Positions 53,793 to 62,457 of a DNA stretch of 64,000 nt are shown in pieces. The position numbers and the translations under genes are program-made. Positions within the stretch are counted from its first letter, which is position 1, and the number at the start of each line of letters is the position of its first letter. Under the pieces are notes generated by a model. That model searched no databases and was not told the DNA's origin. It was given only the letters and a program-made list of their open reading frames with translations. The DNA is from Paenibacillus pinihumi DSM 23905 = JCM 16419 (GTDB lineage Bacteria; Bacillota; Bacilli; Paenibacillales; Paenibacillaceae), in NCBI RefSeq assembly GCF_000422505.1, contig NZ_AULX01000025.1, forward strand, positions 62,001 to 126,000, read 5' to 3'.

Positions 53793-55358
53793 TCATTTCA
53801 GCTTTACGCCCCGCCCTAATTGACCCAACTGGTTGTTGCTTCCATAGACCCACAACTTTCCGTCGGAAATCCAATACACGTTATATTTGTTATTTGCGAT
53901 GGAAGTGACTTTCTTATTCAACCCGTAAGGCACATAGCCGGAATTATACATCGTAAGGAGCAATTCCTTGTCTTTCGTCAGGAACATTGCGCCATTGCTG
54001 CTTGCTGCAACGGCTGTATACTGAACCTGGACGCCTACAGGACCAAAACTGTTCTCCGTTTTTCGTTTCGGGTTTTTGGTGATCTTTACAGGTTGCTTCA
54101 TGACCCGCGGAGCTGCGGTTTCCAGTGGTGCGTGGTTTTCACCCCATGCCCACAGTTCCCCCTTTTTGTCCACGGCCACAATATAATCAACGCCGGTAGA
54201 CCCGGTATTGGAAGAATCGAGGATCACAATATCTTTTAGCCCGGATGCCACTTTTTTTGTGGCCGGATCTTTGGTGGAGATTTCGATATTCCAGGTCCAC
54301 AGCGTCCCATCCTCTTTAACTGCATACCCTGTAGATTCTCCCATACTAATTGCGGTGACGTTGCCCAGATTAATTTGCCGGTGATGATATTCATAAAATT
54401 CATCTGCGTCTCCATACCGCCCGCCAAGCTGATAAACATTGCCTTTTGTCGTCAGGATTGCCACTGTTTTCTCATTGACATCGAAATCCTTAATTTTCTC
54501 TGGAATAAAAGGAAGCCGCTCAGGAGTTGAAGTCACCTTGAGAATACCGAGCCAGTTGAGGTCTCCCCAGCCGTACAAATCCCCCGATGAAGTCAAGAAT
54601 AGAGAGAAGCCCTTGCCTGCGCCCATTTTCTTGACACCCTTGAACATGCCAATTTTGGTTGGTGGCAGGACAGGATAGTCGCTCTTGCTAATTTCATGGC
54701 TTGCATTTTTTCCCCAACCGTACAGATTTCCTTCTTTGCTATACACCAGAACATGATCCTCCCCGGCGGCAACTGCAACCGGATTTGTAATGGAACTGAT
54801 TTTGAACGGGTCTCGGAATGTCGGATTTAGCGTACCAACCCCGTACTTGGTGTAGTCAATTTCGACAGGCGGCTTGTAACCGGGACGATACGTTTCATAA
54901 GGGCTCGAAATCTCATATCGGTTTGTTCTGTTTGGCAAAGACCTTGCACTTTGGCTAGCACCCTGATAGACATAAATACTGATATGGTAAGTATCTGAGT
55001 ATGGAGAATCTGCCACAAATACGTCTTTGCTTAACGGCTCTGACACCCATAGATAGTGTCGGTTCTCATCAACTTTGGCTGTGGTAGAAGCCAGAACCGT
55101 ATTATCCCGGTCTCTGATTTCAATTTTAACTGTTTCATGTACGGATAATCCTTCTACCAGAATGGAGTTATCCGCATTTTTAATGGCAACGTAGCCGGAG
55201 TAGAATAACGCCTCCCGTTCTTTTTCCGACAGTTCCTCTGTGAACTCTTCCCCGTCTCCGCCATTGAGATCATCGCCAATAGAAGCCGGGGCCAGGATTG
55301 TGATTTGCGCTGCGATCAGCAGAAGCATAAGTGAAATCTTGAACCGTCTGTTTCTCAT
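53793..55358 (-). CDS. Secreted RCC1-repeat beta-propeller protein
   Basis: A 521-residue protein. Signal peptide of about 28 residues. Residues 50-160 are a beta-rich domain with an acidic start. From about 195, repeats of the RCC1 type follow: A-A-G-E-D-H-V-L-V-Y-S-K-E-G-N-L-Y-G-W-G, then L-T-S-S-G-D-L-Y-G-W-G and V-D-K-K-G-E-L-W-A-W-G, with the last at the C-terminus. They should form a propeller outside the cell. Binding partner unknown. Confidence 0.85.
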   Translation of the reverse strand: MRNRRFKISLMLLLIAAQITILAPASIGDDLNGGDGEEFTEELSEKEREALFYSGYVAIKNADNSILVEGLSVHETVKIEIRDRDNTVLASTTAKVDENRHYLWVSEPLSKDVFVADSPYSDTYHISIYVYQGASQSARSLPNRTNRYEISSPYETYRPGYKPPVEIDYTKYGVGTLNPTFRDPFKISSITNPVAVAAGEDHVLVYSKEGNLYGWGKNASHEISKSDYPVLPPTKIGMFKGVKKMGAGKGFSLFLTSSGDLYGWGDLNWLGILKVTSTPERLPFIPEKIKDFDVNEKTVAILTTKGNVYQLGGRYGDADEFYEYHHRQINLGNVTAISMGESTGYAVKEDGTLWTWNIEISTKDPATKKVASGLKDIVILDSSNTGSTGVDYIVAVDKKGELWAWGENHAPLETAAPRVMKQPVKITKNPKRKTENSFGPVGVQVQYTAVAASSNGAMFLTKDKELLLTMYNSGYVPYGLNKKVTSIANNKYNVYWISDGKLWVYGSNNQLGQLGRGVKLK

Positions 55359-55582
55359 CTTGTAAATTCCTCTCTCTAATCTGTTTTACATAACCCATAC
55401 TATTAGAATCCCATGTTTTCTGCGAAAAACAACTCCAATCTTGCATATTTCGACAAATTATAGGAAATTCCTCCTATTAAACAGTGTCTTTTTGCGGTTA
55501 TCGGCACTCTGTCAACTGTACTCCCTACTGGTATACTGTAAGAGATGGACTTTGGCAAAATCTCTTGGGAGGTGAACATACA

Positions 55583-56059
55583 ATGGGAATGAGCGGGTTG
55601 TATATCGCACTGGAGGAGCCTGTTTTACGTCAGGTGATTGAAGATGAAATCGATTTGCATGATATTGATCCGTCAGAAGGCGACAATTTGGATATCGATA
55701 AAACCTGGCAGGCTATATATTTTATATTGTGCGGGGAGATGGGTGTGGGGGAGCCGCCCCTTGGCTATGTCGTTCCTATGCTGGATGACCAGATGCTGTC
55801 CTTTGGCGAAATGGGCTCCTTCTACGTGCTTCCGGATCAAGTGGCAGAAGCGGCTGCAGCAATTGCTTCTTTAAAGGAAGAGGATGTACGCAGTCTATAT
55901 CGTTTTGAAGATATGGTGGCAAGCGAAATTTATCCGATTGTTTCAGATGAGAATGAGCAAGAATTTTTTGATTATATCTACGGTCATTTTGCCAGTTTGC
56001 AGGCTTTTTATCAGAAGCTAAGCAAGGAAGGCAAGGGCTGTGTGTTCTACATCTTGTAG
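55583..56059 (+). CDS. DUF1877 family protein (YfbM-like)
   Basis: A 158-residue cytosolic protein. ATG 55583 after GGGAGGTG gives the family start M-G-M-S-G-L-Y. The acidic middle (D-L-D-K/I-D-K-T-W-Q-A-I-Y-F-I-L-C-G) matches DUF1877. Function of the family is unknown. Followed after 22 bases by a NUDIX gene, so probably co-transcribed. Confidence 0.85.
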   Translation: MGMSGLYIALEEPVLRQVIEDEIDLHDIDPSEGDNLDIDKTWQAIYFILCGEMGVGEPPLGYVVPMLDDQMLSFGEMGSFYVLPDQVAEAAAAIASLKEEDVRSLYRFEDMVASEIYPIVSDENEQEFFDYIYGHFASLQAFYQKLSKEGKGCVFYIL

Positions 56060-56081
56060 ATAGGACGGGGAGTGACAAGCG

Positions 56082-56546
56082 GTGGAGCGACAAGTCAGGA
56101 ATTCCGCGAAAGCACTGATCATTAAGGACGGCAAGCTGCTAGCCGTCAAACTGGATGACAACGGTGATATGTTCTACATTATGCCGGGCGGCGGCCAGCA
56201 TGCAGGGGAGCTTTTGCCGGAAGCTGTCCGTCGTGAAGTAGCGGAAGAACTCGGTATTGACGTATGCCCGCAATCCTTGGCATTTGTCATTGAAGGGGCA
56301 CAAGGCGAAGCCTTCCATCGCGTGGACTTCGTTTTTGTATGTGAATACATAGGTGAAATCTCAGGTGCAATCCTGCAGGGAGATACCAATCAGGCTGGTT
56401 ATGTCTGGCTGGATATTAAAACACTTAACAAACAACCCCTTTACCCTTCCAAACTGAGAAGGGCAATTATGAGGCTGCATCAGGGTGAACGTACTGGCGT
56501 CTATTTGGGCAACGAGGAAATTGGTGATCCCGAATGTCTGGATTAG
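56082..56546 (+). CDS. NUDIX hydrolase
   Basis: A 154-residue hydrolase of nucleoside-diphosphate-linked compounds. Start GTG 56082 behind GGGGAGTG. The NUDIX box is complete: G-x5-E-x7-R-E-V-A-E-E-L-G-I, beginning at GGQHAGELLPEAVRRE (about residues 37-59). Substrate cannot be told. Precedes the unknown two-repeat gene with 22 bases between. Confidence 0.92.
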   Translation: MERQVRNSAKALIIKDGKLLAVKLDDNGDMFYIMPGGGQHAGELLPEAVRREVAEELGIDVCPQSLAFVIEGAQGEAFHRVDFVFVCEYIGEISGAILQGDTNQAGYVWLDIKTLNKQPLYPSKLRRAIMRLHQGERTGVYLGNEEIGDPECLD

Positions 56547-56568
56547 TGAGCTGGGGGGCGATAAAATA

Positions 56569-57489
56569 ATGCAAAGAATCAGCAGGAAGCAAATAGTAGA
56601 GGGAACGAGGGTCCCCGGTATCATTCATAATGACCACCACTTTTATGTGAGTATTGAAGTTTATGAGGACGGGATGGTCAACTGCTGGGAACTGGTCGAT
56701 TTGGCAGGCTTAAAGGAAAAGCTGAATCGGGGCCGGGTAACCCCTCAGGTTCCCGAGGGTGAAGCCTTATCCATTCATGGATTAGGGGCGTATAGACTTC
56801 AATCGGCACAGTGGGATTATGACGAGGCGGGTTACCTGGCACATATTGAGCATACTGTACAGCTTCTCAATCCGGGGATGACGAACCTATATACGATCTC
56901 AGAGGCCGAGAGGAGACGGCAAGAAGAAAGGCGAGTCGTCAATTTCGCCCAGGCGAGCGAGTTTTATGTTAAAGAAGAACTGTTCTACCAAACGGCGCAG
57001 GGTGCAGGGTTCACGATGTTCCTGAAGCATCAGGGCAAAAACTATGCGGCCAACGTTGTTGTTTACAAGGATGGACGTGTCACGTGTTATACGCCAAAGT
57101 TCGAATTGAATGTCAAAATGGATGAGGTGGAAGCCCTATTTAAGAAAGGCACCTTATTTACCTGTTTCAAGAAGCCAACGGAGATCATCTTCGAGGAGTT
57201 GGGTGTCCTTGTTTTTGATGAAGTCTTGTACAGCACAAGTCCCAAAGAAAAATATAAGGAGCTTGCCGACGCTTACCGGAAGCTCAACGGAGCGAAAACT
57301 TCCCTGGAGAAATGCCGGGAAGCATATTATACATATCTCGAAAATCCTTCCGAATTTGCAAGAGCGAGGCTGAAGGAGTTATATGAATGGGTACCGGAAC
57401 ATGAGCGCATGTATCTGGGCGACATGGATAACCGTGATGAAGACTACGTCCGGATTATCTATTATCCGGAGGATAAGCGCGAGGTGTAG
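56569..57489 (+). CDS. Unknown protein with two internal repeats
   Basis: A 306-residue cytosolic protein. ATG 56569 follows a GGGGGG stretch by about 10 bases; the frame to 56485 overlaps the NUDIX gene and is rejected. Residues about 10-75 (F-Y-V-S-I-E-V-Y-E-D-G-M-V-N-C-W) and 145-220 (Y-A-A-N-V-V-V-Y-K-D-G-R-V-T-C-Y) are related to each other and may form a DUF-type duplicated beta domain. The C-terminus is helical and charged (about 250-306). No function recognised. Confidence 0.6.
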   Translation: MQRISRKQIVEGTRVPGIIHNDHHFYVSIEVYEDGMVNCWELVDLAGLKEKLNRGRVTPQVPEGEALSIHGLGAYRLQSAQWDYDEAGYLAHIEHTVQLLNPGMTNLYTISEAERRRQEERRVVNFAQASEFYVKEELFYQTAQGAGFTMFLKHQGKNYAANVVVYKDGRVTCYTPKFELNVKMDEVEALFKKGTLFTCFKKPTEIIFEELGVLVFDEVLYSTSPKEKYKELADAYRKLNGAKTSLEKCREAYYTYLENPSEFARARLKELYEWVPEHERMYLGDMDNRDEDYVRIIYYPEDKREV

Positions 57490-57574
57490 GATTCGTAGGA
57501 TGGCTGCAAATATTAATGGTCCGATTGTTGACCCACGGGATGAGAAGGTTTCGGTGGATATCTCCATTTCTATA

Positions 57575-57811
57575 CTAACGGCTAACCACACCTATAATGA
57601 GTTTAAAGGCGCGGCGCTGTTTTGTTGACCGCTTGAGTCCTTCCTTCCAATCAGCAATCCAAACCGTTTTCCCAATCCAAATTCGGATATACACAGATTG
57701 AAAAATAACGGGTCCGGTAATTCCTCTCTCTTCGAATTCCGTCCCGTCACTTAATTCTGTTTCTGTCCGGATTAGCCATCTGTTTCCGATCCCGAATTCG
57801 ATAAATTTCAT
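57575..57811 (-). CDS. DUF3977 family protein
   Basis: A 78-residue protein beginning M-K-F-I-E-F-G-I-G-N and containing T-E-T-E-L-x-D-G-T-E-F-E-E-R-G-I and F-Q-S-V-Y-I-R-I-W-I-G-K-T-V, which is the DUF3977 signature. GAGGGG precedes the ATG on the minus strand. Function unknown. Predicted small beta-rich cytosolic protein. Confidence 0.85.
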   Translation of the reverse strand: MKFIEFGIGNRWLIRTETELSDGTEFEERGITGPVIFQSVYIRIWIGKTVWIADWKEGLKRSTKQRRAFKLIIGVVSR

Positions 57812-57931
57812 GTAACCCCCTCATTGCTCTAAAATTTTTTGCCGACCGCAGCGGAACGTTCAGCATATTAAAAACAGGATAGTGCGCCGTTACAGCGGCT
57901 ACCGCGGAGCCGATCAGGCAATTGCGCAGGC

Positions 57932-57967
57932 AAGCCCTCCCAACTTCAGAAAGAAGCAGGAGGGCTT
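57932..57967. terminator. Hairpin after the LRR-SLH gene
   Basis: AAGCCCTCC/GGAGGGCTT stem at the 3' side of the minus-strand gene, with an AATTATTAA stretch on the right. It lacks a good U-tract on the minus strand, so the function is likely but not certain. Confidence 0.5.
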
Positions 57968-57973
57968 TAATTA

Positions 57974-60900
57974 TTAAGATTTTCTTGGCTTTACCGTCAT
58001 CCAGTCGCCGCGGTACAAATCCTTTTTATCATCAAAATAGGTTTTATACGGTTTGGACTCGTCAAAATCCCCGTCGAATGCAAGGAGTCTTACGTATGGA
58101 CCGGAGGAGGTCAGCTTCTGGCTCGTCCCGTCCGGCAGCGTCATTGTACCCGCATCATCCCTGAAGAAGCGTTTTACCTCATAATCGACTGCACCCGGTT
58201 TTATGACAACAGGTTTGTCTGTATGGTTTGCGACCAGAAGATAGCCGCCATAATTATAATTATAATATTCATCTTCGAAATTTTGTACGGAATGGCCTGC
58301 AGTGATGTAGACTGCACTGTAAGCCGGAAGCGTTACGGCACATTGATTACGCACAGCGTACTCCTTATGGTCAGAGCCGTCCGGTTGAGGATGGGATTTC
58401 TTAACATACAGCTCGAAGGCACTGCCGTCGAACGTATATAAGGTATGGTTGCCTGATCCTTCTGTAGCGGCAGAAGGTGAACAAGCATTGGGTGCGGCAG
58501 TGCCGCCTCCATTACCTGTAGCAGGCTGCTTTTCAAGCAGCTCATACGCCCGCTTGGCCATGATGATCGCCTGTTCAATGGTAGCATTGCGCTTTGGCTC
58601 AAAAGTTGTTGCTGTCAAACCTGAAATAATATCAGCGGAAGACAGATAGTCAATGGATGAGACAGCGTAAGAGCTGAACCTGTTTCGGTCGGTGAATGTT
58701 TTGGCCTTTCCTTCCGGCAATGCTTTCCCGGATTGCTCCAGCACTCGCATCAGCATTAAGGCCAGCTGTTCACGTGTAATGAGCGCATCCGGGGAGAATC
58801 TACGCCCGTCTGTACCTTTTACAATCCCGAGTTTGTAAGCCTTCAACACGTCCGGATTGGATGTATCCGTGAATGGGTTAGGCGAGGCAGGGACAGTTGT
58901 TTTGCCTGTTAAAGCTTCATAGAGCCTGATTGCAATTGCGCTGAATTGTTCACGGGTGACGTTAGCCGAGAATAGACGATCCTGAACAGGCAGCGTCAGA
59001 CCGATTCGTGCAGATACTTGAATATCCGGCTTCGCCCAGCCGGATACTCCCCGCAGCTTGCTGACTTCGAGAGCCTCATCTGAGTTCTTCCTGATTGTGA
59101 AGACAACGGTCGTCACCTTATTTTCTCTCCCGGTCACAACTAATGTATGCGTCCCTTCATCGCTTACCGTATCTCCGCTTTTGAAAGGTTCTCCATTTAG
59201 TGTCGCGCTCCCCTGGTCGAATGTAATGACTTTATTTGTATTGTACAGGCCGCCTGAAGATACACCGCGGACCAGCGGCCCCCATAAGAGAACATTGAAA
59301 TTGACAGTTGTGCTGTTGCCGGCCTCATCTGTCACGACGAGTGTATAGGCCCCGTCTTTATCAATCTTATCGCCCTCCCAGGTCTTTCTTCCATTCAGCG
59401 TAGCTGTACCTTCATTAAAGGAATAGGTAACGGTCTGCCCGTAAGTTGTACCATTGGTAACCCCCTGCACGACAGGCGGCTGCTTATCAATGATAAAATG
59501 AATGCTTGTGCTAAGACCTGACGGTTCACGTACGAATAAATGGTAGTGCCCTTCCTCACTTACCGTTGTTCCGCTGGTGAAAGGCTTGTTGTTCAAAGTG
59601 GCGGTTCCCCGGTCAAAAGTAATATGAAGATCCGTATTATAAAACCCCCTGGAAACACCGGAGACTGCCGGCCCATTGGAGCTTGTGATTGCATGCTCAA
59701 GATTCAGCCTTGTCAATTTAGGCAGTGTGGAGAGAATACTTGCATCCTTGAACATATTTCCCTGCAAAAACAATTCCCGGAGATTTTTCAGGCTGCCAAG
59801 CGGGCTGATATCTGTAATTTTATTTTTTTCCAAATTTAATGCAGTCAGTTTGCTCAAATTACCAATAAAACGAATATCGCTTATATTGTTGTTTGCCAGT
59901 GAGAGCCCCGTCAGATTGGTCAGACTCTGAATGGCTTCCACATTGCCCAGCGGATTATCTGAGAGCCCCAGTTCTGATAATCCATTCAGGCCTGCAATTG
60001 GTGTTGTATTCCGGATGCGGTTTTTGCCGAGCTCCAGCACTATCAGTTTAGTCAGTCCTGCAAGAGGTGTAATGTTGTCAATTTTATTATCATACAAATA
60101 CAGGTATTCGAGCTTCGTCAAGCCGGATAGCGGTGAAATATCGGAGATCTCATTCATGCTAAGATCTGCGAGCTCCAGCTTCGTAAAGGCTGCCAGCGCA
60201 GAGATGTCCCGGATTTTATTCATGTCCAGCTCGAGCATTTTTAAATTCGGCAGGTTGGACAACCGAACGTCAGTAATTTGATTGTAGCTTGCATATAGCA
60301 TCGTCAAGATGGGCTTATTTGAGAGGGCTGAGATGTCGCTGATGTTATTCGCCCGTATATTGACTTCATCCAGGGATGTCAGGTTAGCGAGCGGACTAAT
60401 ATCCGCGACCTGGTTATTGAACAAATCGAGAACCCTTAGTTTGGTCAGACGGGCAATTGGTGTAATATCCCGGATATTGCTATTTCTCAAGAAGAGATAT
60501 TCCAGGTTGGACAATGATGAGATGGTCCGGATGTCCAGGGTACTCGTATCACTGATTGTTAAAAACCGCAACCCGGGCAGCTTGCCGAGCGGACTTAAAT
60601 CTTTGACTTGCGTTTTGTTGAGACTGACCGTTTCCAGACTGACCATGCCTGCAACCGGTGACAAATCCGTTACCGGATTGCCATCCAACATGAGGTTGCG
60701 CACATTAACGGCATATTCGAGACCCGTAAGATCCTTAATATTCCGTTTCTCGAGAGGCAAAGAAGCGAGCCCTGTACCCATACGGAGCAGATCCGCCCGT
60801 TCGGCGAGCTCCCCTCTTGTAATTTGACCGTCTTTATTCTTATCAATTCCGAGGTCCAGAAGCGCCTTTTTCAGGTTTGCATCCGGGAAATGGATGACCA

Positions 60901-61021
60901 TGCTGCTATCGTCCGCCGCGTGGGCCTTTTCTGTCAAATTCCCCAGTAACGGCAATGCTAATAACAGTGACAAAGCAAGAATCGCAAATTTCTTTTGTAT
61001 GGTTCGCGATCGTTTTCTCAT
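57974..61021 (-). CDS. Surface-anchored LRR protein with Ig-like repeats and SLH domains
   Basis: A 1015-residue secreted protein. Signal peptide ends about A-H-A at 35. An EF-hand/dockerin-like D-K-N-K-D-G-Q-I-T is at about 60. Internalin-type leucine-rich repeats (N-x-I-x-D-I-S-P-L-x-x-L-x-x-L) fill about 85-440. Three Ig-like repeats with I/V-T-F-x-x-G-x-A-T-L-N-x-x-x-F lie at about 445-640, three SLH repeats at 650-835 and a C-terminal domain with two Cys and a Y-N-Y-N-Y patch at 845-1015. ATG 61021 follows GGGGAG; ATG 61051 has no ribosome site. Confidence 0.88.
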   Translation of the reverse strand: MRKRSRTIQKKFAILALSLLLALPLLGNLTEKAHAADDSSMVIHFPDANLKKALLDLGIDKNKDGQITRGELAERADLLRMGTGLASLPLEKRNIKDLTGLEYAVNVRNLMLDGNPVTDLSPVAGMVSLETVSLNKTQVKDLSPLGKLPGLRFLTISDTSTLDIRTISSLSNLEYLFLRNSNIRDITPIARLTKLRVLDLFNNQVADISPLANLTSLDEVNIRANNISDISALSNKPILTMLYASYNQITDVRLSNLPNLKMLELDMNKIRDISALAAFTKLELADLSMNEISDISPLSGLTKLEYLYLYDNKIDNITPLAGLTKLIVLELGKNRIRNTTPIAGLNGLSELGLSDNPLGNVEAIQSLTNLTGLSLANNNISDIRFIGNLSKLTALNLEKNKITDISPLGSLKNLRELFLQGNMFKDASILSTLPKLTRLNLEHAITSSNGPAVSGVSRGFYNTDLHITFDRGTATLNNKPFTSGTTVSEEGHYHLFVREPSGLSTSIHFIIDKQPPVVQGVTNGTTYGQTVTYSFNEGTATLNGRKTWEGDKIDKDGAYTLVVTDEAGNSTTVNFNVLLWGPLVRGVSSGGLYNTNKVITFDQGSATLNGEPFKSGDTVSDEGTHTLVVTGRENKVTTVVFTIRKNSDEALEVSKLRGVSGWAKPDIQVSARIGLTLPVQDRLFSANVTREQFSAIAIRLYEALTGKTTVPASPNPFTDTSNPDVLKAYKLGIVKGTDGRRFSPDALITREQLALMLMRVLEQSGKALPEGKAKTFTDRNRFSSYAVSSIDYLSSADIISGLTATTFEPKRNATIEQAIIMAKRAYELLEKQPATGNGGGTAAPNACSPSAATEGSGNHTLYTFDGSAFELYVKKSHPQPDGSDHKEYAVRNQCAVTLPAYSAVYITAGHSVQNFEDEYYNYNYGGYLLVANHTDKPVVIKPGAVDYEVKRFFRDDAGTMTLPDGTSQKLTSSGPYVRLLAFDGDFDESKPYKTYFDDKKDLYRGDWMTVKPRKS

Positions 61022-61226
61022 TGTGTTTTGTGCTCCCCTTTTCCCATTCATGGATTTGTTTAGAATTAATTTCTACCAATCGACAAAATATCCCTTTTTT
61101 GAGTTCCAAAGTTTTAACTGAATGTCTGATTACTAGGTCAATAGTATCGTTTATCAAAGAAATAAATGTTAAATTTATTGAATTATTAAATAAAATGGGA
61201 TGAATGAGTCTCATTATTGAACATAT

Positions 61227-61257
61227 AAAAAGGCCATCTGCTACGATGGCCCTTTTG
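61227..61257 (-). terminator. Terminator of the kinase-like gene
   Basis: AAAAAGGCCATC pairs with GATGGCCCTTTT; the minus-strand T-run follows (TTTTTATATG). Confidence 0.85.
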
Positions 61258-61273
61258 CATTTATATAGTAGAC

Positions 61274-62164
61274 TTATGCCTGGCTGGCTTCATCCCAAGC
61301 CTGCTTGAATTCCGCAATACTGTTATATCGCTTACTCCGCTCATGACTGACTGCGCGCAAGGCAACCTGATGAAGGCGATCTCCTGCCTCCCACTTCTCA
61401 TAGCTGCGGTCCATTTCCCCGCCGAGCAGACCGAAAGCGATCGCTCCCATTGTGAATACATTAGTCCGTGCATCGATTGGTGCTCCAAGTGTGTATTCTT
61501 CAGGTGATTTGGATCGCGCCGCACCCCAGAATTGCTCCCCGATGTCATTAATGGCAGGGACTTGACGGTAGAAGTCAATGTCGCAGATTTTGGTCTGATG
61601 ATTGTGAAAATCGTACAGGATGCTCCCGTCATAAAAATCAACCGCAACCATCCCTTTGGACTCCACATGTACATGGAACCCAAAGATGACCTCCAGCGAA
61701 GATAACCGTTGTCCGACAGATAATTGCCTGTATTTGAAAAAAGGGGAGTCCGGATGCTCATACTTTGAAGGTGGGGGAAATACCCAGTGCGGATGCAGGT
61801 TTTCCCCGTCAAACCATTCGAACAGTGCCGCGTACCCGTCACGGGTGGCGAAATGGTCAACGAGCTTAATGAGATGCGGATGCTCCAGCTTCTGATAGAC
61901 CGCTACCGCTGCAGAGAGACGCTTTGCCGCGTCTTCCGGCATGCCTTTGTATTCCAGCGGCCGTGCCCCTGCATACTTAAGGAACCTCCGCGTACCGTTA
62001 ATATTAAAGCCAAATGAAATATTGCCTGAATCCTGCTCATCAAATACGCAGAATACATGTCCCAGCTCGTGTATCCAATTCAAATCATGCTGCTCTTGCA
62101 GTTGAAAGGTGGCATCTCCCAAGGTGATGGTCACTCTTTCTGTATTAATATTTTGGTTTTCCAT
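61274..62164 (-). CDS. Atypical protein kinase-like protein
   Basis: A 296-residue cytosolic protein of the kinase fold. Nucleotide Lys in R-F-L-K-Y-A, and E-K/H-P-H-L-I-K-L-V-D near 100. The catalytic loop is altered: the HRDLKPSNILLDE-type segment reads A-V-D-F-Y-D-G-S-I-L-Y-D-F, so the HRD Asp is kept but the loop Lys and Asn are lost. DFG is D-I-D. The APE-like S-P-E-E-Y and D-I-G/A-R-T-N-V-F-T-M-G follow. Could be a low-activity kinase or a pseudokinase; substrate unknown. Confidence 0.75.
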   Translation of the reverse strand: MENQNINTERVTITLGDATFQLQEQHDLNWIHELGHVFCVFDEQDSGNISFGFNINGTRRFLKYAGARPLEYKGMPEDAAKRLSAAVAVYQKLEHPHLIKLVDHFATRDGYAALFEWFDGENLHPHWVFPPPSKYEHPDSPFFKYRQLSVGQRLSSLEVIFGFHVHVESKGMVAVDFYDGSILYDFHNHQTKICDIDFYRQVPAINDIGEQFWGAARSKSPEEYTLGAPIDARTNVFTMGAIAFGLLGGEMDRSYEKWEAGDRLHQVALRAVSHERSKRYNSIAEFKQAWDEASQA

Positions 62165-62457
62165 ATGATCCTCCCTGATCGAGACGGGAAATCACGCAGT
62201 TTACCGGGCTGACGATGCGTTATCCCCTGATTGTTGATACACCCTTATGCGATTGGATTTTGTTTTCATAAGACAACGCCTCCTTATTTTGTAGTGAAGC
62301 AAACATAGCATTTATTCCCGTTACAGTAAAGATTCATGGTTTCATTTCCGATGACAGATACAAATACTTAAATTAAAATGAAATAAATGGAATATTTATT
62401 CTCTAATTGAGACATCTGTTTTGGAAGATAGATTCATAGAAAATGGGGTGTGTTTCG

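Noticed and set aside
61261-61860. 199-codon minus-strand frame inside the kinase-like gene
   Set aside because: Out of frame with the kinase-like protein, Ser/Arg-rich shadow text, no ribosome site.
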